Shown here: positions 7,373-17,204 of the stretch, piece by piece
Position numbering within the stretch: position 1 is the first letter of the stretch
How the letters are laid out: the number at the start of each line of letters is the position of its first letter
Source of the DNA: Pseudomonas sp. MAG733B
GTDB lineage: Bacteria; Pseudomonadota; Gammaproteobacteria; Pseudomonadales; Pseudomonadaceae
NCBI RefSeq assembly: GCF_036884845.1
Contig: NZ_CP145732.1
Coordinates: 1,612,001-1,676,000 of the forward strand
Reading direction: 5' to 3'
Length of the DNA: 64,000 nucleotides
The notes under the pieces: generated by a model
The model's database searches: none
What the model was told of the DNA's origin: nothing
What the model saw: only the letters and a program-made list of their open reading frames with translations
Made by a program: the position numbers and the translations under genes

Positions 7373-8569
7373 ATGGAACTATCAAATCCAATAAAAATTT
7401 CGTCAAGATCGATTTCCACGAAAGAAAATCTGTGCTCGATTTTGCGTATAGAGTCGGCACTTCTAGATGAAGTTCTAGGCCTTTCTGAAGATCAGCGATA
7501 CACAAAAATCGAAACTGTAAGGAAAGCTGGTGGGGAGTCACGTCCGATTTATAATCCTCACCATCTTCTTCGTCGTGTCCAGAAAAAAATCAACGATACG
7601 ATCTTCTCTAATTATTATGTGATTAGGTGGCCGGATCATTTGTATGGGTCTATTCCCAATCAAAAAGATTCGGCTGGGAAGAAGTTAAGCAAGGACTACG
7701 TTTCGTGTGCTGCAAGGCATTGTGGTGCTAAAAGTCTTTTGAAAATAGACGTCTCTAGTTTTTTTGACAATATTCATCAGGATATTGTTTATAGTATTTT
7801 CAATGACTTTCTAAAGTACACTGATGAGGTGTCTAGTATCTTGGCACATATTTGCTGTCATAGATCTCACTTGGTGCAGGGAGCTTTAACGTCAAGTTAT
7901 ATTGCGTCCTTATGTTTGTACGATGTTGAGGGGGCTGTAGTAGAGCGGTTGCGGAGAAAAGGTTTGGTTTACACTAGGCTGGTTGATGATATAACTGTTT
8001 CTTCACAAGCCTTAGCTACGGACTTTTCATATGCCTTAAAAATCGTCGGCGATATGCTGGTAGCTAAAGATTTGCCGATTAATGAGCGTAAAACAAAAGT
8101 ATATCGAACTTCAACCGAACCGCTGACGGTGCATGGCTTAAGAGTTTGTTTTTCATCCCCAAGACTTCCGGCTGACGAGGTTGGTCGTATTAGAGCAGCT
8201 GTCCAGAATGTTGAGTCTTTGGCTCGAGAGCCTAACTATCGAACCTCTCATTTGTATAGGCATGATTTCAATAGGTGTATGGGGCGGGTCAATAAACTGT
8301 TGCGTGTGGGCCATGGGCAGCATAAAAAGCTTCTTGCGCGTTTAAATCAAGTAAAGCCGCTACCTTCACGGCGCGATGTCAACCGTGCCAAAGATATGGT
8401 GGCTAGATTAGAGAGGGATCACGATTCGAAGAATGCAACTCATTGGTATCGAGGGCGGTACTATCGCGTTTTGGAACGTTTGATTGTTTTGGGTAGAACC
8501 TATCAAAAGACAACAATTGTTTTGAGGGCGAAATTGAAAAGGCTGCGACCTGATGAAAGTGGACGCTAG
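7373..8569 (+). CDS. Retron-like reverse transcriptase
   Basis: This 398-residue protein shows the ordered RT blocks: KIDVSSFFDNI (124-134, catalytic Asp126), VQGALTSSYIA (168-178, the QGxxxS block) and RLVDDITVS (202-210, catalytic Asp205/Asp206). The YxDD box has Leu instead of an aromatic residue. The retron NAxxH motif appears as CAARH (112-116) and the VTG motif as VHGL (253-256), so the signatures are present in altered form. Family role: reverse transcription of the msd part of the upstream RNA into RNA-linked DNA. The C-terminal 130 residues are basic. GGATAGG precedes the ATG. The gene overlaps the next by 17 bases. A non-retron RT is less likely given the msr-like RNA. Confidence 0.85.
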   Translation: MELSNPIKISSRSISTKENLCSILRIESALLDEVLGLSEDQRYTKIETVRKAGGESRPIYNPHHLLRRVQKKINDTIFSNYYVIRWPDHLYGSIPNQKDSAGKKLSKDYVSCAARHCGAKSLLKIDVSSFFDNIHQDIVYSIFNDFLKYTDEVSSILAHICCHRSHLVQGALTSSYIASLCLYDVEGAVVERLRRKGLVYTRLVDDITVSSQALATDFSYALKIVGDMLVAKDLPINERKTKVYRTSTEPLTVHGLRVCFSSPRLPADEVGRIRAAVQNVESLAREPNYRTSHLYRHDFNRCMGRVNKLLRVGHGQHKKLLARLNQVKPLPSRRDVNRAKDMVARLERDHDSKNATHWYRGRYYRVLERLIVLGRTYQKTTIVLRAKLKRLRPDESGR

Positions 8570-9290
8570 AGATTTGTGGGTAGGGCTCAATCCTTCATTG
8601 AAACGACTGATTATTTTGTTGATTTCAATAGGGGCTATTGGTTTTGCACTTTCGATATGCTTGTTTGTTTTGGTTGGAGTCGCCGGTGGGGTCTTCTCCT
8701 TGCCGTTCTGCTTTAGGGATGATTGCTTTATTTTGTTTTTTGCGAAAATTAGTTCAGCTGTTTACCTTGCAAAGTTAACGGTGGATTTGATTGTTTTTGT
8801 TGCTACTATCGGCGGTATTGTAGTGGCACTCCTAAGTTATTTGTCTAGTGTGGCATCCTCGCGTTTCGCAAATCATATTTCTCATTTGACACTCTTCCAG
8901 GCTTTTTTTATTGAGGAGGTAAGGAAGCGAGATGCACTTGTACTATCCTCGTTTGATATTCATAAATTGTATTCTATGATTTATGAAGGGTCGAGAGGTG
9001 GCGTTATGACCATTTCTTCTCCTTACCTATCGTTTATTAGTTCTTTAAACTCCGAAATTGCGGCCTCAAATCTTAAAGCTACTAAGGCTTTTGGCGGGGC
9101 GTTTATCTATCAGGAACATCAGGCTCGAATGATTGCGGTTCTGAAACAGTTAGGGTTTACTTTGCAGTATATGCCAAAAAAAGATTTTTATGAGATTGAG
9201 ACTCAAGTATTATCTTTGTTGGATAGCGTTAATGGCTCGTTTTGCGGTTCATTGCCAGAGTTGGTAGTTAGTTTGAGGATTTATAGATAG
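8553..9290 (+). CDS. Two-TM protein, candidate retron effector
   Basis: The 245-residue product has two membrane helices, at about 18-45 and 74-97, then a soluble domain of about 145 residues (FFIEEVRKRDALVLSSFD onward). Its ATG lies inside the RT gene, so the two are co-translated. Two-TM proteins are known effectors in some retrons, for example Ec48, where activation harms the cell membrane during phage infection. By analogy this is the toxic arm of an abortive-infection system. I did not recognise a sequence family for the soluble domain, so the role rests on position and topology. Confidence 0.65.
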   Translation: MKVDARDLWVGLNPSLKRLIILLISIGAIGFALSICLFVLVGVAGGVFSLPFCFRDDCFILFFAKISSAVYLAKLTVDLIVFVATIGGIVVALLSYLSSVASSRFANHISHLTLFQAFFIEEVRKRDALVLSSFDIHKLYSMIYEGSRGGVMTISSPYLSFISSLNSEIAASNLKATKAFGGAFIYQEHQARMIAVLKQLGFTLQYMPKKDFYEIETQVLSLLDSVNGSFCGSLPELVVSLRIYR

Positions 9291-9533
9291 GGTAAAAGGA
9301 AAAAAGAAAAAGGAAAAAGGAAAAGGGGATGAGTTTATTTTCGGCTAAGATAAATCAATCTGTCCCTTTGTTGTCTTGAAGCCTCTTCGTGCTCTAAGTC
9401 GAATTAGTTGGTCTGCCTTGTCTGTGCAGAATTTTTTTCTCTAAAGCTATGGAGGGAATTAGGGCGCCTTTTTTCTGGTTTCCTCCCTAAATACGTAACT
9501 TCAATGTAGTTAATTTTAAAAAAGGAGTTCGTT
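9291..9533. other. Intergenic region after the retron-like unit
   Basis: It opens with a purine-rich run of GGAAAAA units (9293-9328). At 9321-9370 there is a degenerate inverted repeat (AAAAGGGGATGAGTTTATTTT against AATCAATCTGTCCCTTT) related to the repeat at 4910. A further hairpin GGAGGGAA/TTTCCTCC (9451-9486) contains an internal T run. No gene is seen; the hairpins may terminate retron transcription. Confidence 0.55.
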
Positions 9534-10112
9534 GTGAACGGGTGGTCGACTGAGGCTTGGCAAAAAATTGGGATTATTTTTGCGGTTATTTTCGGAGTTT
9601 GGGGCGCTGGACTTAGTACGTATCAGGAATATCGTAGCTACATGAAGGGAGCTCCCATGATCTATACACAGCTGAGTTTGACTCGGCCAAATTTTAAGGA
9701 GGGGGATAAACATCGAGCTGCCACGTTTGTAGTTACGATCCAGAATTCCGGCCAAACATCGTTGACATTTTTACCCGCAGTCTCAGTTGTAGTATTTAAC
9801 CCGGAGTCTAGCTTCAGCCAGACGCTGAGTGGGCAATTAGCTACGACAGAAGCGTACGGTCTGCCGAAAACCTTAAAGCCGGGAGAGCAAACTGCAGCGA
9901 CCTTCGCGGCTGAAGATTCGGACTCTGTATTCGGCCCGAATTTGCGCTACTCCATCATTCTGCAGTCGGTGGAAGGGCCTCTTTATTTCGCAGAGAACAT
10001 GGCGGGCCCTATCAAAGATTCTGAGACATACAAAGCTTTAATGGAAAATGTTAAGTATCAGTCTAAGGCTGAGTTTCAGAGTCGCCCGACGGTAATGGTG
10101 CAGTCCAGATAA
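9534..10112 (+). CDS. Membrane-anchored protein of unknown function
   Basis: This 192-residue protein starts at a GTG with AAAGGAG six bases upstream. One N-terminal helix (about 10-28, IGIIFAVIFGVWGAG) is followed by an extracytoplasmic-looking beta-rich region (FVVTIQNSGQTSLTFLPAVS). I recognise no family. It lies 243 bases after the retron effector on the same strand, with its own ribosome site, so it could be a separate cargo gene or an accessory gene of the defence unit. AT-rich codon use links it to the retron genes. Confidence 0.6.
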   Translation: MNGWSTEAWQKIGIIFAVIFGVWGAGLSTYQEYRSYMKGAPMIYTQLSLTRPNFKEGDKHRAATFVVTIQNSGQTSLTFLPAVSVVVFNPESSFSQTLSGQLATTEAYGLPKTLKPGEQTAATFAAEDSDSVFGPNLRYSIILQSVEGPLYFAENMAGPIKDSETYKALMENVKYQSKAEFQSRPTVMVQSR

Positions 10113-10161
10113 TTAAATACCTTGTGAACGTGGCGGGTCATATTAATTTTCCAGCCACTGT

Positions 10162-10491
10162 TTACAGTACGGTTTTTAAGTAGTCCTTGATTGCGATTAG
10201 CGGCGTATTCATTTGATCTATCGTTTGGATGCTTTCGAATTCATCGATCAGCCGTTTCAGTTCTCGCCCTAGCGGTTTATCCACACCACCTAGCGCTTCC
10301 AGCGCCAACCCCATGCACTCATCCACCTTCACCTGAATCCCCTCAACATCCCCCCGCCGCACCAGCAACTCAAACACATCCCGCTGGTAATCCCCCATCA
10401 CCAAATCATCCCGCAAAATCGGGCTTGAACCTTCCGCTTCATAAGCCAGTTTGAGGGAGAAGAGGGCGACGGTTTCCAGGTGCAATTCCAT
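10162..10491 (-). CDS. Small protein of unknown function
   Basis: The 109-residue acidic, probably helical protein starts MELHLETVALFSLKLAYEAE. The ATG at 10491 has AAGGA nearby upstream; the in-frame ATG at 10680 would run into the tRNA and is rejected. There are no cysteine motifs, membrane helices or signal peptide. It is convergent with the gene ending at 10112 and lies between that gene and tRNA-Leu. I do not recognise a family. Confidence 0.6.
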   Translation of the reverse strand: MELHLETVALFSLKLAYEAEGSSPILRDDLVMGDYQRDVFELLVRRGDVEGIQVKVDECMGLALEALGGVDKPLGRELKRLIDEFESIQTIDQMNTPLIAIKDYLKTVL

Positions 10492-10552
10492 GGGGGAATC
10501 CTTGTGAAATGTTCTGGCGGTGCGGGTGGTGTGTAAGGGCAAGGGGCAAAAG

Positions 10553-10578
10553 CATCGCCAGCAGGCTGGCTCCCACAG
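10553..10578. repeat. Single REP-like hairpin
   Basis: CATCGCCAGCAGGCTGGCTC followed by CCACAG is the same REP variant (reverse orientation) as the core in the 72-bp tandem repeat, here as a single copy beside the tRNA terminator. Confidence 0.75.
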
Positions 10579-10612
10579 GGTGTGTGGTGGGCCAGGCACA
10601 TTATCGCGGGCG

Positions 10613-10642
10613 AAAAAAAAGGCCTTGCTAAGCAAGACCTTT
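10613..10642 (-). terminator. Terminator of tRNA-Leu
   Basis: On the minus strand AAAGGTCTTGC pairs with GCAAGGCCTTT (11 bp, one G-U, loop TTA) and is followed by a T run. It lies eight bases beyond the tRNA 3' end. Confidence 0.85.
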
Positions 10643-10650
10643 CTTAATTT

Positions 10651-10735
10651 TGGTGCCCCGAGGGAGACTCGAACTCCCACTCCTTTCGAAAACGGATTTT
10701 GAATCCGCCGCGTCTACCAATTCCGCCATCAGGGC
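10651..10735 (-). tRNA. tRNA-Leu(CAA)
   Basis: The 85-nt minus-strand gene begins GCCCTGATGGCGG and ends with an encoded CCA. The acceptor stem GCCCTGA/TCGGGGC pairs over seven bases with one G-U; a GTTCGAGTC T-loop and a long class II variable arm are present. The anticodon CAA (10699-10701) sits in GGATTCAAAATCC. The accessory segment lies on the 3' side of this gene, the usual side for integrative elements. No duplicated 3' end was found nearby. Confidence 0.95.
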
Positions 10736-10748
10736 TCAATGGCGGCGA

Positions 10749-10777
10749 AGTATAGAGATGAGATAACCGCTGGTCAA
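10749..10777 (-). promoter_or_regulatory. Promoter of tRNA-Leu
   Basis: On the minus strand TTGACC (10772-10777) and TATACT (10749-10754) are separated by exactly 17 bases, a near-consensus sigma-70 promoter ending 13 bases before the mature tRNA 5' end. Confidence 0.8.
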
Positions 10778-10843
10778 TCAGGTACATGGAGAATTTTTGA
10801 TATTTCCGCTAGACTTCCCGGCCCTGCTAGACGACACCCCATC

Positions 10844-13038
<2,195 letters not shown>

Positions 13039-13081
13039 GTTTTCTGACCCCAAGATTCAACATTTGCAACTGGAGTGCTAA

Positions 13082-13420
13082 ATGAGCTTTTTTATCTCTA
13101 ACGCCATGGCTGACGCCGCTGCACCTGCTGCTGCCAGCCCAATGGGCGGCGGTTTCGAGTGGATTTTCCTGGTCGGCTTCCTGGTCATCTTCTACCTGAT
13201 GATCTGGCGTCCACAGGCCAAACGCGCCAAAGAGCAGAAAAACCTGCTGGGCAGCCTGCAAAAAGGCGACGAAGTTGTGACCACCGGCGGCATCGCTGGC
13301 AAGATCACCAAAGTGGCTGACGATTTCGTTGTTCTGGAAGTTTCCGACACCGTCGAAATGAAATTCCAGAAAGGCGCCATCGCCGCCACGCTGCCAAAAG
13401 GCACGCTGAAAGCGATCTAA
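13082..13420 (+). CDS. yajC: Sec translocon accessory protein YajC
   Basis: The 112-residue inner-membrane protein has one N-terminal transmembrane helix (about 20-41, WIFLVGFLVIFYLMIW) followed by RPQAKRAKEQ and a small soluble domain with GDEVVTTGGIAGKI, all diagnostic of YajC. YajC associates with SecDF and SecYEG. It lies 43 bases after tgt and just upstream of secD, so the genes are probably cotranscribed. Confidence 0.96.
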   Translation: MSFFISNAMADAAAPAAASPMGGGFEWIFLVGFLVIFYLMIWRPQAKRAKEQKNLLGSLQKGDEVVTTGGIAGKITKVADDFVVLEVSDTVEMKFQKGAIAATLPKGTLKAI

Positions 13421-13444
13421 GTTTCAACTTCATATTCAATCGAC

Positions 13445-13463
13445 GGGGCGCGCAAGGCGCCCC
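13445..13463 (+). other. Hairpin between yajC and secD
   Basis: GGGGCGC (13445-13451) pairs perfectly with GCGCCCC (13457-13463) around a five-base loop. There is no T run, so it is more likely an mRNA stability or processing structure than a terminator. It lies 21 bases before the secD start. Confidence 0.5.
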
Positions 13464-13484
13464 GCGTCATAAACGGGCGGCGTG

Positions 13485-15353
13485 ATGCTGAACAAATATC
13501 CTCTGTGGAAATACATTCTGATCCTGGCGGTGCTGGCGATTGGTCTGATTTATTCCGCTCCCAATCTTTATCCTGATGACCCGGCCATTCAGGTCAGCGG
13601 TGCAAGCACTGCGCTGCAAGTCAATCAGGCTGATCTGGATCGCGTGAGCGCTGCGCTCAAGGAATCCGGGATCAACGTCAAGGCTGCCACTTTGGCTGCC
13701 GGCGGCAAGGGCGGGCTGATTCGCCTGACCAAGGCTGAAGATCAGCTGCCGGCCAAGGACGTTGTGCGTAAGGCATTGGGTGATGACTACGTCGTCGCGC
13801 TGAACTTGGCGCAAACCACCCCGCAATGGCTGCGCAACCTCGCTGCGCACCCGATGAAGCTGGGTCTGGACTTGTCCGGTGGTGTGCACTTCCTGCTGGA
13901 AGTGGACATGGACAAAGCCCTCGACGCACGCCTGAAAGTCTACGAAGGCGACGTCAAGAGCCTGTTGCGTAAAGAGAAACTGCGCTATCGCAGCCTGCCG
14001 CAAGTGGGCGGTGCCATTCAGCTGGGCTTCTCTGATGAAGACAGCCGCGAACAGGCCCGCAGCCTGATCCGCAAGAATTTCAACGATTTCGACATTGTTC
14101 CGGCCGACCTGAATGGCCAGCCGGTACTGCGTCTGGCGATGACCCCGGCCAAGCTGGCGGAAATCCGTGAATACTCCATCAAGCAGAACTTGACCACGGT
14201 ACGTAACCGCGTCAACGAGCTGGGTGTTGCCGAGCCAATCGTCCAGCGTCAGGGCGCCAACCGCATCGTGGTTGAGCTGCCGGGCGTGCAGGACACCGCC
14301 GAAGCCAAGCGTATCCTCGGCAAGACGGCAAACCTTGAGTTCCGTCTGGCCGCTGAGCCTGGCGCTTCGAAAGCTACTTCCGAAGAATTCGAATTCCGTG
14401 AAGGCAAGCGTCCTCCTGCGTTGATCGAGCGTGGTCTGATCATCACTGGTGACCAGGTGACTGACGCCAAGGCTGGCTTCGGCGAGCACGGTACGCCAGA
14501 AGTGAACATCCGTCTGGATGGCCACGGTGGCGAGCTGATGAGCCGCGCAACCCGTTCGAACGTTGGCCGTAGCATGGCGGTGATCTTCATCGAGCAGCGT
14601 CCGGTGACCACCTACACCAAGCAGATGGTCAACGGCGTAGAGAAAGACGTAGCGGTTCAGACCTTCAAGGAAGAGAAGAAGATCATCAGCCTGGCGACCA
14701 TTCAGTCGCCGCTGGGTGCTCAGTTCCGTATCACTGGCTTGAACGGCCAGGGCGAGTCGTCCGAACTGGCGTTGCTGCTGCGTGCCGGTGGTCTGGCTGC
14801 ACCGATGTACTTCGCTGAAGAGCGCACCATTGGTCCAAGCCTGGGTGCCGACAACATTGTCAAAGGTATCGACGCATCGTTGTGGGGCATGCTGTTCGTC
14901 TCGCTGTTCATCATCGCCATCTACCGCTTCTTCGGCATCATCGCTACCGTCGCGCTGGCGGTGAACATGGTGCTGCTGCTGGCTCTGATGTCGCTGCTGG
15001 GTGCAACGCTGACCCTGCCGGGTATCGCCGGTATCGTATTGACCATGGGTATGGCGGTCGACGCCAACGTGCTGATCTTCTCGCGGATTCGTGAAGAGAT
15101 CGCCGCTGGCATGACCGTACAACGGGCAATCAACGAAGGCTTCGGCCGGGCATTCACCGCGATTCTCGACGCCAACCTGACAACACTGTTGGTCGGCGGG
15201 ATTCTCTTTGCGATGGGCACCGGCCCGGTCAAAGGCTTCGCAGTGACCATGTCCCTCGGGATCTTTACCTCGATGTTCACGGCCATCATGGTGACCCGCG
15301 CGATGGTCAACCTGATCTTCGGCGGTCGTGACTTCAAGAAGTTGTGGATTTAA
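13485..15353 (+). CDS. secD: Protein translocase subunit SecD
   Basis: SecD uses the proton motive force to help pull secreted proteins through the Sec channel. The 622-residue product has an N-terminal membrane helix, a large periplasmic domain (MKLGLDLSGGVHFLLEVDMD near 125-145) and five C-terminal membrane helices with GIVLTMGMAVDANVLIFSRI. ATG 13485 is preferred over the GTG three bases earlier. secF follows after nine bases. Confidence 0.97.
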   Translation: MLNKYPLWKYILILAVLAIGLIYSAPNLYPDDPAIQVSGASTALQVNQADLDRVSAALKESGINVKAATLAAGGKGGLIRLTKAEDQLPAKDVVRKALGDDYVVALNLAQTTPQWLRNLAAHPMKLGLDLSGGVHFLLEVDMDKALDARLKVYEGDVKSLLRKEKLRYRSLPQVGGAIQLGFSDEDSREQARSLIRKNFNDFDIVPADLNGQPVLRLAMTPAKLAEIREYSIKQNLTTVRNRVNELGVAEPIVQRQGANRIVVELPGVQDTAEAKRILGKTANLEFRLAAEPGASKATSEEFEFREGKRPPALIERGLIITGDQVTDAKAGFGEHGTPEVNIRLDGHGGELMSRATRSNVGRSMAVIFIEQRPVTTYTKQMVNGVEKDVAVQTFKEEKKIISLATIQSPLGAQFRITGLNGQGESSELALLLRAGGLAAPMYFAEERTIGPSLGADNIVKGIDASLWGMLFVSLFIIAIYRFFGIIATVALAVNMVLLLALMSLLGATLTLPGIAGIVLTMGMAVDANVLIFSRIREEIAAGMTVQRAINEGFGRAFTAILDANLTTLLVGGILFAMGTGPVKGFAVTMSLGIFTSMFTAIMVTRAMVNLIFGGRDFKKLWI

Positions 15354-15362
15354 GGGGCTGCC

Positions 15363-16277
15363 ATGTTACGTACAATCAACTTCATGGGCGTTCGCAACTT
15401 CGCGTTCGGCGTCACATTGTTCCTTACCGCGCTGGCCTTGTTCAGCGTCGCCACCAAGGGCATGAACTGGGGTCTGGACTTCACCGGCGGTACGCTCATC
15501 GAGCTGACCTACGAGCGTCCGGCCGATGTCACCAAGGTGCGTGAGCAACTGGCCACTTCGGGTTATCACGAGGCCATCGTGCAGAGCTTCGGTGCGACTA
15601 CCGATTTGTTGGTGCGCATGCCGGGTGAGGATCCTCAGTTGGGTCATCAAGTGGCAGAAGCGCTGCTGAAGGTCGGTGGCGACAACCCGGCGACGGTCAA
15701 GCGCGTCGAGTTCGTCGGCCCGCAGGTGGGTGAAGAACTGCGCGACCAGGGCGGCCTCGGCATGCTGATGGCGCTGGGCGGCATCCTGATCTACCTGGCT
15801 TTCCGCTTTCAGTGGAAGTTTGCGGTCGGTGCGATCGTTTCCCTGATCCACGACGTGATCGTGACCATCGGTATCCTGTCGTTCTTCCAGATCACCTTCG
15901 ACCTGACGGTGCTGGCGGCGGTACTGGCGATCATCGGTTACTCGCTCAACGACACCATCGTGGTATTCGACCGGGTTCGCGAGAACTTCCGTGTGCTGCG
16001 CAAGGCCAGCCTGATCGAGAACATCAACATCTCGACCACGCAAACTCTGCTGCGGACCATGGCGACGTCGATCTCCACTTTGCTGGCAATTGCGGCACTG
16101 TTGTTCTTTGGTGGCGATAACCTGTTCGGCTTCTCCATCGCCCTGTTCATCGGTGTTCTGGCGGGTACTTACTCGTCGATCTACATCGCGAACGTGGTGC
16201 TGATCTGGCTGAACCTGAGCACTGAAGACCTGATTCCTCCGGCGAATACCGAGAAGGAAGTCGACGACCGTCCATAA
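15363..16277 (+). CDS. secF: Protein translocase subunit SecF
   Basis: The 304-residue partner of SecD starts MLRTINFMGVRNFAFG, contains the GLDFTGGTLIEL motif near residues 36-47 and six predicted membrane helices, including YSLNDTIVVFDRVREN typical of SecF. It is translated directly after secD and the transcript probably ends at the terminator at 16306-16339. Confidence 0.97.
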   Translation: MLRTINFMGVRNFAFGVTLFLTALALFSVATKGMNWGLDFTGGTLIELTYERPADVTKVREQLATSGYHEAIVQSFGATTDLLVRMPGEDPQLGHQVAEALLKVGGDNPATVKRVEFVGPQVGEELRDQGGLGMLMALGGILIYLAFRFQWKFAVGAIVSLIHDVIVTIGILSFFQITFDLTVLAAVLAIIGYSLNDTIVVFDRVRENFRVLRKASLIENINISTTQTLLRTMATSISTLLAIAALLFFGGDNLFGFSIALFIGVLAGTYSSIYIANVVLIWLNLSTEDLIPPANTEKEVDDRP

Positions 16278-16305
16278 CGGCCATCGCGTTTCCAGTAGTC
16301 AGCCG

Positions 16306-16339
16306 AAAAAGGCGCGAGTTGAACTCGCGCCTTTTTTTA
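16306..16339 (+). terminator. Terminator after secF
   Basis: GGCGCGAGTT pairs with AACTCGCGCC around a one-base centre, flanked by an A run and followed by seven T residues: a strong intrinsic terminator that can work in both directions. Confidence 0.9.
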
Positions 16340-16397
16340 TGCTCCAAGGCTGGGAGAAGCGCGGACATGTTCCGCATGTGATGGTCAGGAGGTTCAT

Positions 16398-16949
16398 GTG
16401 AACAAGTCGATGCTGGTTGGTGCGGTATTGGGTGCTGTCGGTGTTACTGCCGGGGGTGCTGTGGCCACCTACAGCCTGGTTAAAAATAACGGTCCTGAGT
16501 ATGCGCAAGTACTCGCCGTTGAGCCGGTCAAGACACAAATCAAGACTCCACGTGAAGTGTGCAAGGACGTCACGGTCACCCGGCAAGCGCCGGTGAAAGA
16601 TCAACACCAGATCGCCGGTACCGTGGTTGGTGCACTGGCTGGTGGTCTGCTGGGTAACCAGATCGGCGGCGGCACCGGCAAGAAGATTGCCACGGTGGCA
16701 GGCGCGGTCGGCGGTGGTTATGCCGGTAACAAGGTTCAGGAGGGCATGCAAGAGCGTGACACCTACACCACGACCCAGACCCGTTGTAATACGGTGAATG
16801 ACATCAGTGACAAGGTAGTGGGTTACGACGTGCGCTATTCGCTGGATGGCAAGGAAGGCAAGGTGCGCATGGATCGTGATCCAGGCAACCAGATTCCGGT
16901 GGATAAGGAAGGCAAGTTGATCCTGTCTCAGAACGAGCCGGCTCAGTAA
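16398..16949 (+). CDS. Glycine-zipper 2TM domain protein
   Basis: The 183-residue protein starts at GTG with AGGAGG five bases before. An N-terminal hydrophobic segment (residues 5-26) precedes a central glycine-zipper region GTVVGALAGGLLGNQIGGG and KIATVAGAVGGGYAGNK (about 75-115), like the Rick_17kDa/SmpA-related outer-membrane lipoprotein group. The C-terminal part (YDVRYSLDGKEGKVRMDRDP) is a small beta domain. A homologue occupies the same place between secF and suhB in other Pseudomonas (from memory). Function is unknown; an envelope role is likely. Confidence 0.85.
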   Translation: MNKSMLVGAVLGAVGVTAGGAVATYSLVKNNGPEYAQVLAVEPVKTQIKTPREVCKDVTVTRQAPVKDQHQIAGTVVGALAGGLLGNQIGGGTGKKIATVAGAVGGGYAGNKVQEGMQERDTYTTTQTRCNTVNDISDKVVGYDVRYSLDGKEGKVRMDRDPGNQIPVDKEGKLILSQNEPAQ

Positions 16950-16967
16950 GTAGCTCAGCTAAAAAAG

Positions 16968-16992
16968 AAGCACCCTGCGGGGTGCTTTTTTT
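16968..16992 (+). terminator. Terminator after the glycine-zipper gene
   Basis: AGCACCC pairs with GGGTGCT and is followed by seven T residues, about 20 bases after the stop codon. Confidence 0.9.
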
Positions 16993-17024
16993 GTGCCCAC
17001 GATTTATGCACCACCGCCAATCTC

Positions 17025-17126
17025 CTGTAGGAGCGAGCCTGCTCGCGAAAAACCCGAGGGCGCCGTGTTTATCCAGAATGCCCGCGTTATCGTTATCGAC
17101 CATCGCGAGCAGGCTCGCTCCTACAG
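17025..17126. repeat. REP doublet (GTAGGAGCGAGCCTGCTCGC type)
   Basis: Two REP elements face each other at 17025-17048 and 17101-17126, forming a REPIN-like hairpin. Its loop shares words such as CAGAATGCCCGCGT with the doublet at 52721-52825, so the two are copies of one mobile repeat. Confidence 0.85.
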
Positions 17127-17162
17127 TGGGTTGGGGTGTTTTCGAGGGAAAATTCCAGCCAT

Positions 17163-17190
17163 AAAAAAAGCACTCCGAAGAGTGCTTTTT
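17163..17190. terminator. Terminator of suhB, probably bidirectional
   Basis: AAAAGCACTC and GAGTGCTTTT form a perfect stem with a CGAA loop, with A and T runs on both sides. It lies 15 bases beyond the suhB stop. Confidence 0.88.
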
Positions 17191-17204
17191 CTGTCGCCGG
17201 AAGC

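Noticed and set aside
7373..8569. RT as a group II intron or diversity-generating enzyme
   Set aside because: No maturase or HNH domain, no intron ends, no template/variable repeat pair; an msr-like RNA and a two-TM gene fit a retron better.
10651..10735. Search for a duplicated tRNA 3' end as an attachment site
   Set aside because: No copy of the 3' end was found between 2267 and 10650 and no integrase gene is present, so no att sites are annotated.
13467..15122. Long minus-strand open frame opposite secD
   Set aside because: Antisense shadow of a high-GC gene: Gln/His/Arg-rich composition and no recognisable motifs. The same holds for long antisense frames opposite hscA, rodZ/ispG, der, lepA, pepA and purL.
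16398..16949. Glycine-zipper protein as a second pore-forming toxin
   Set aside because: It is a conserved neighbour of secF and suhB with an envelope-lipoprotein-like layout and no immunity partner.
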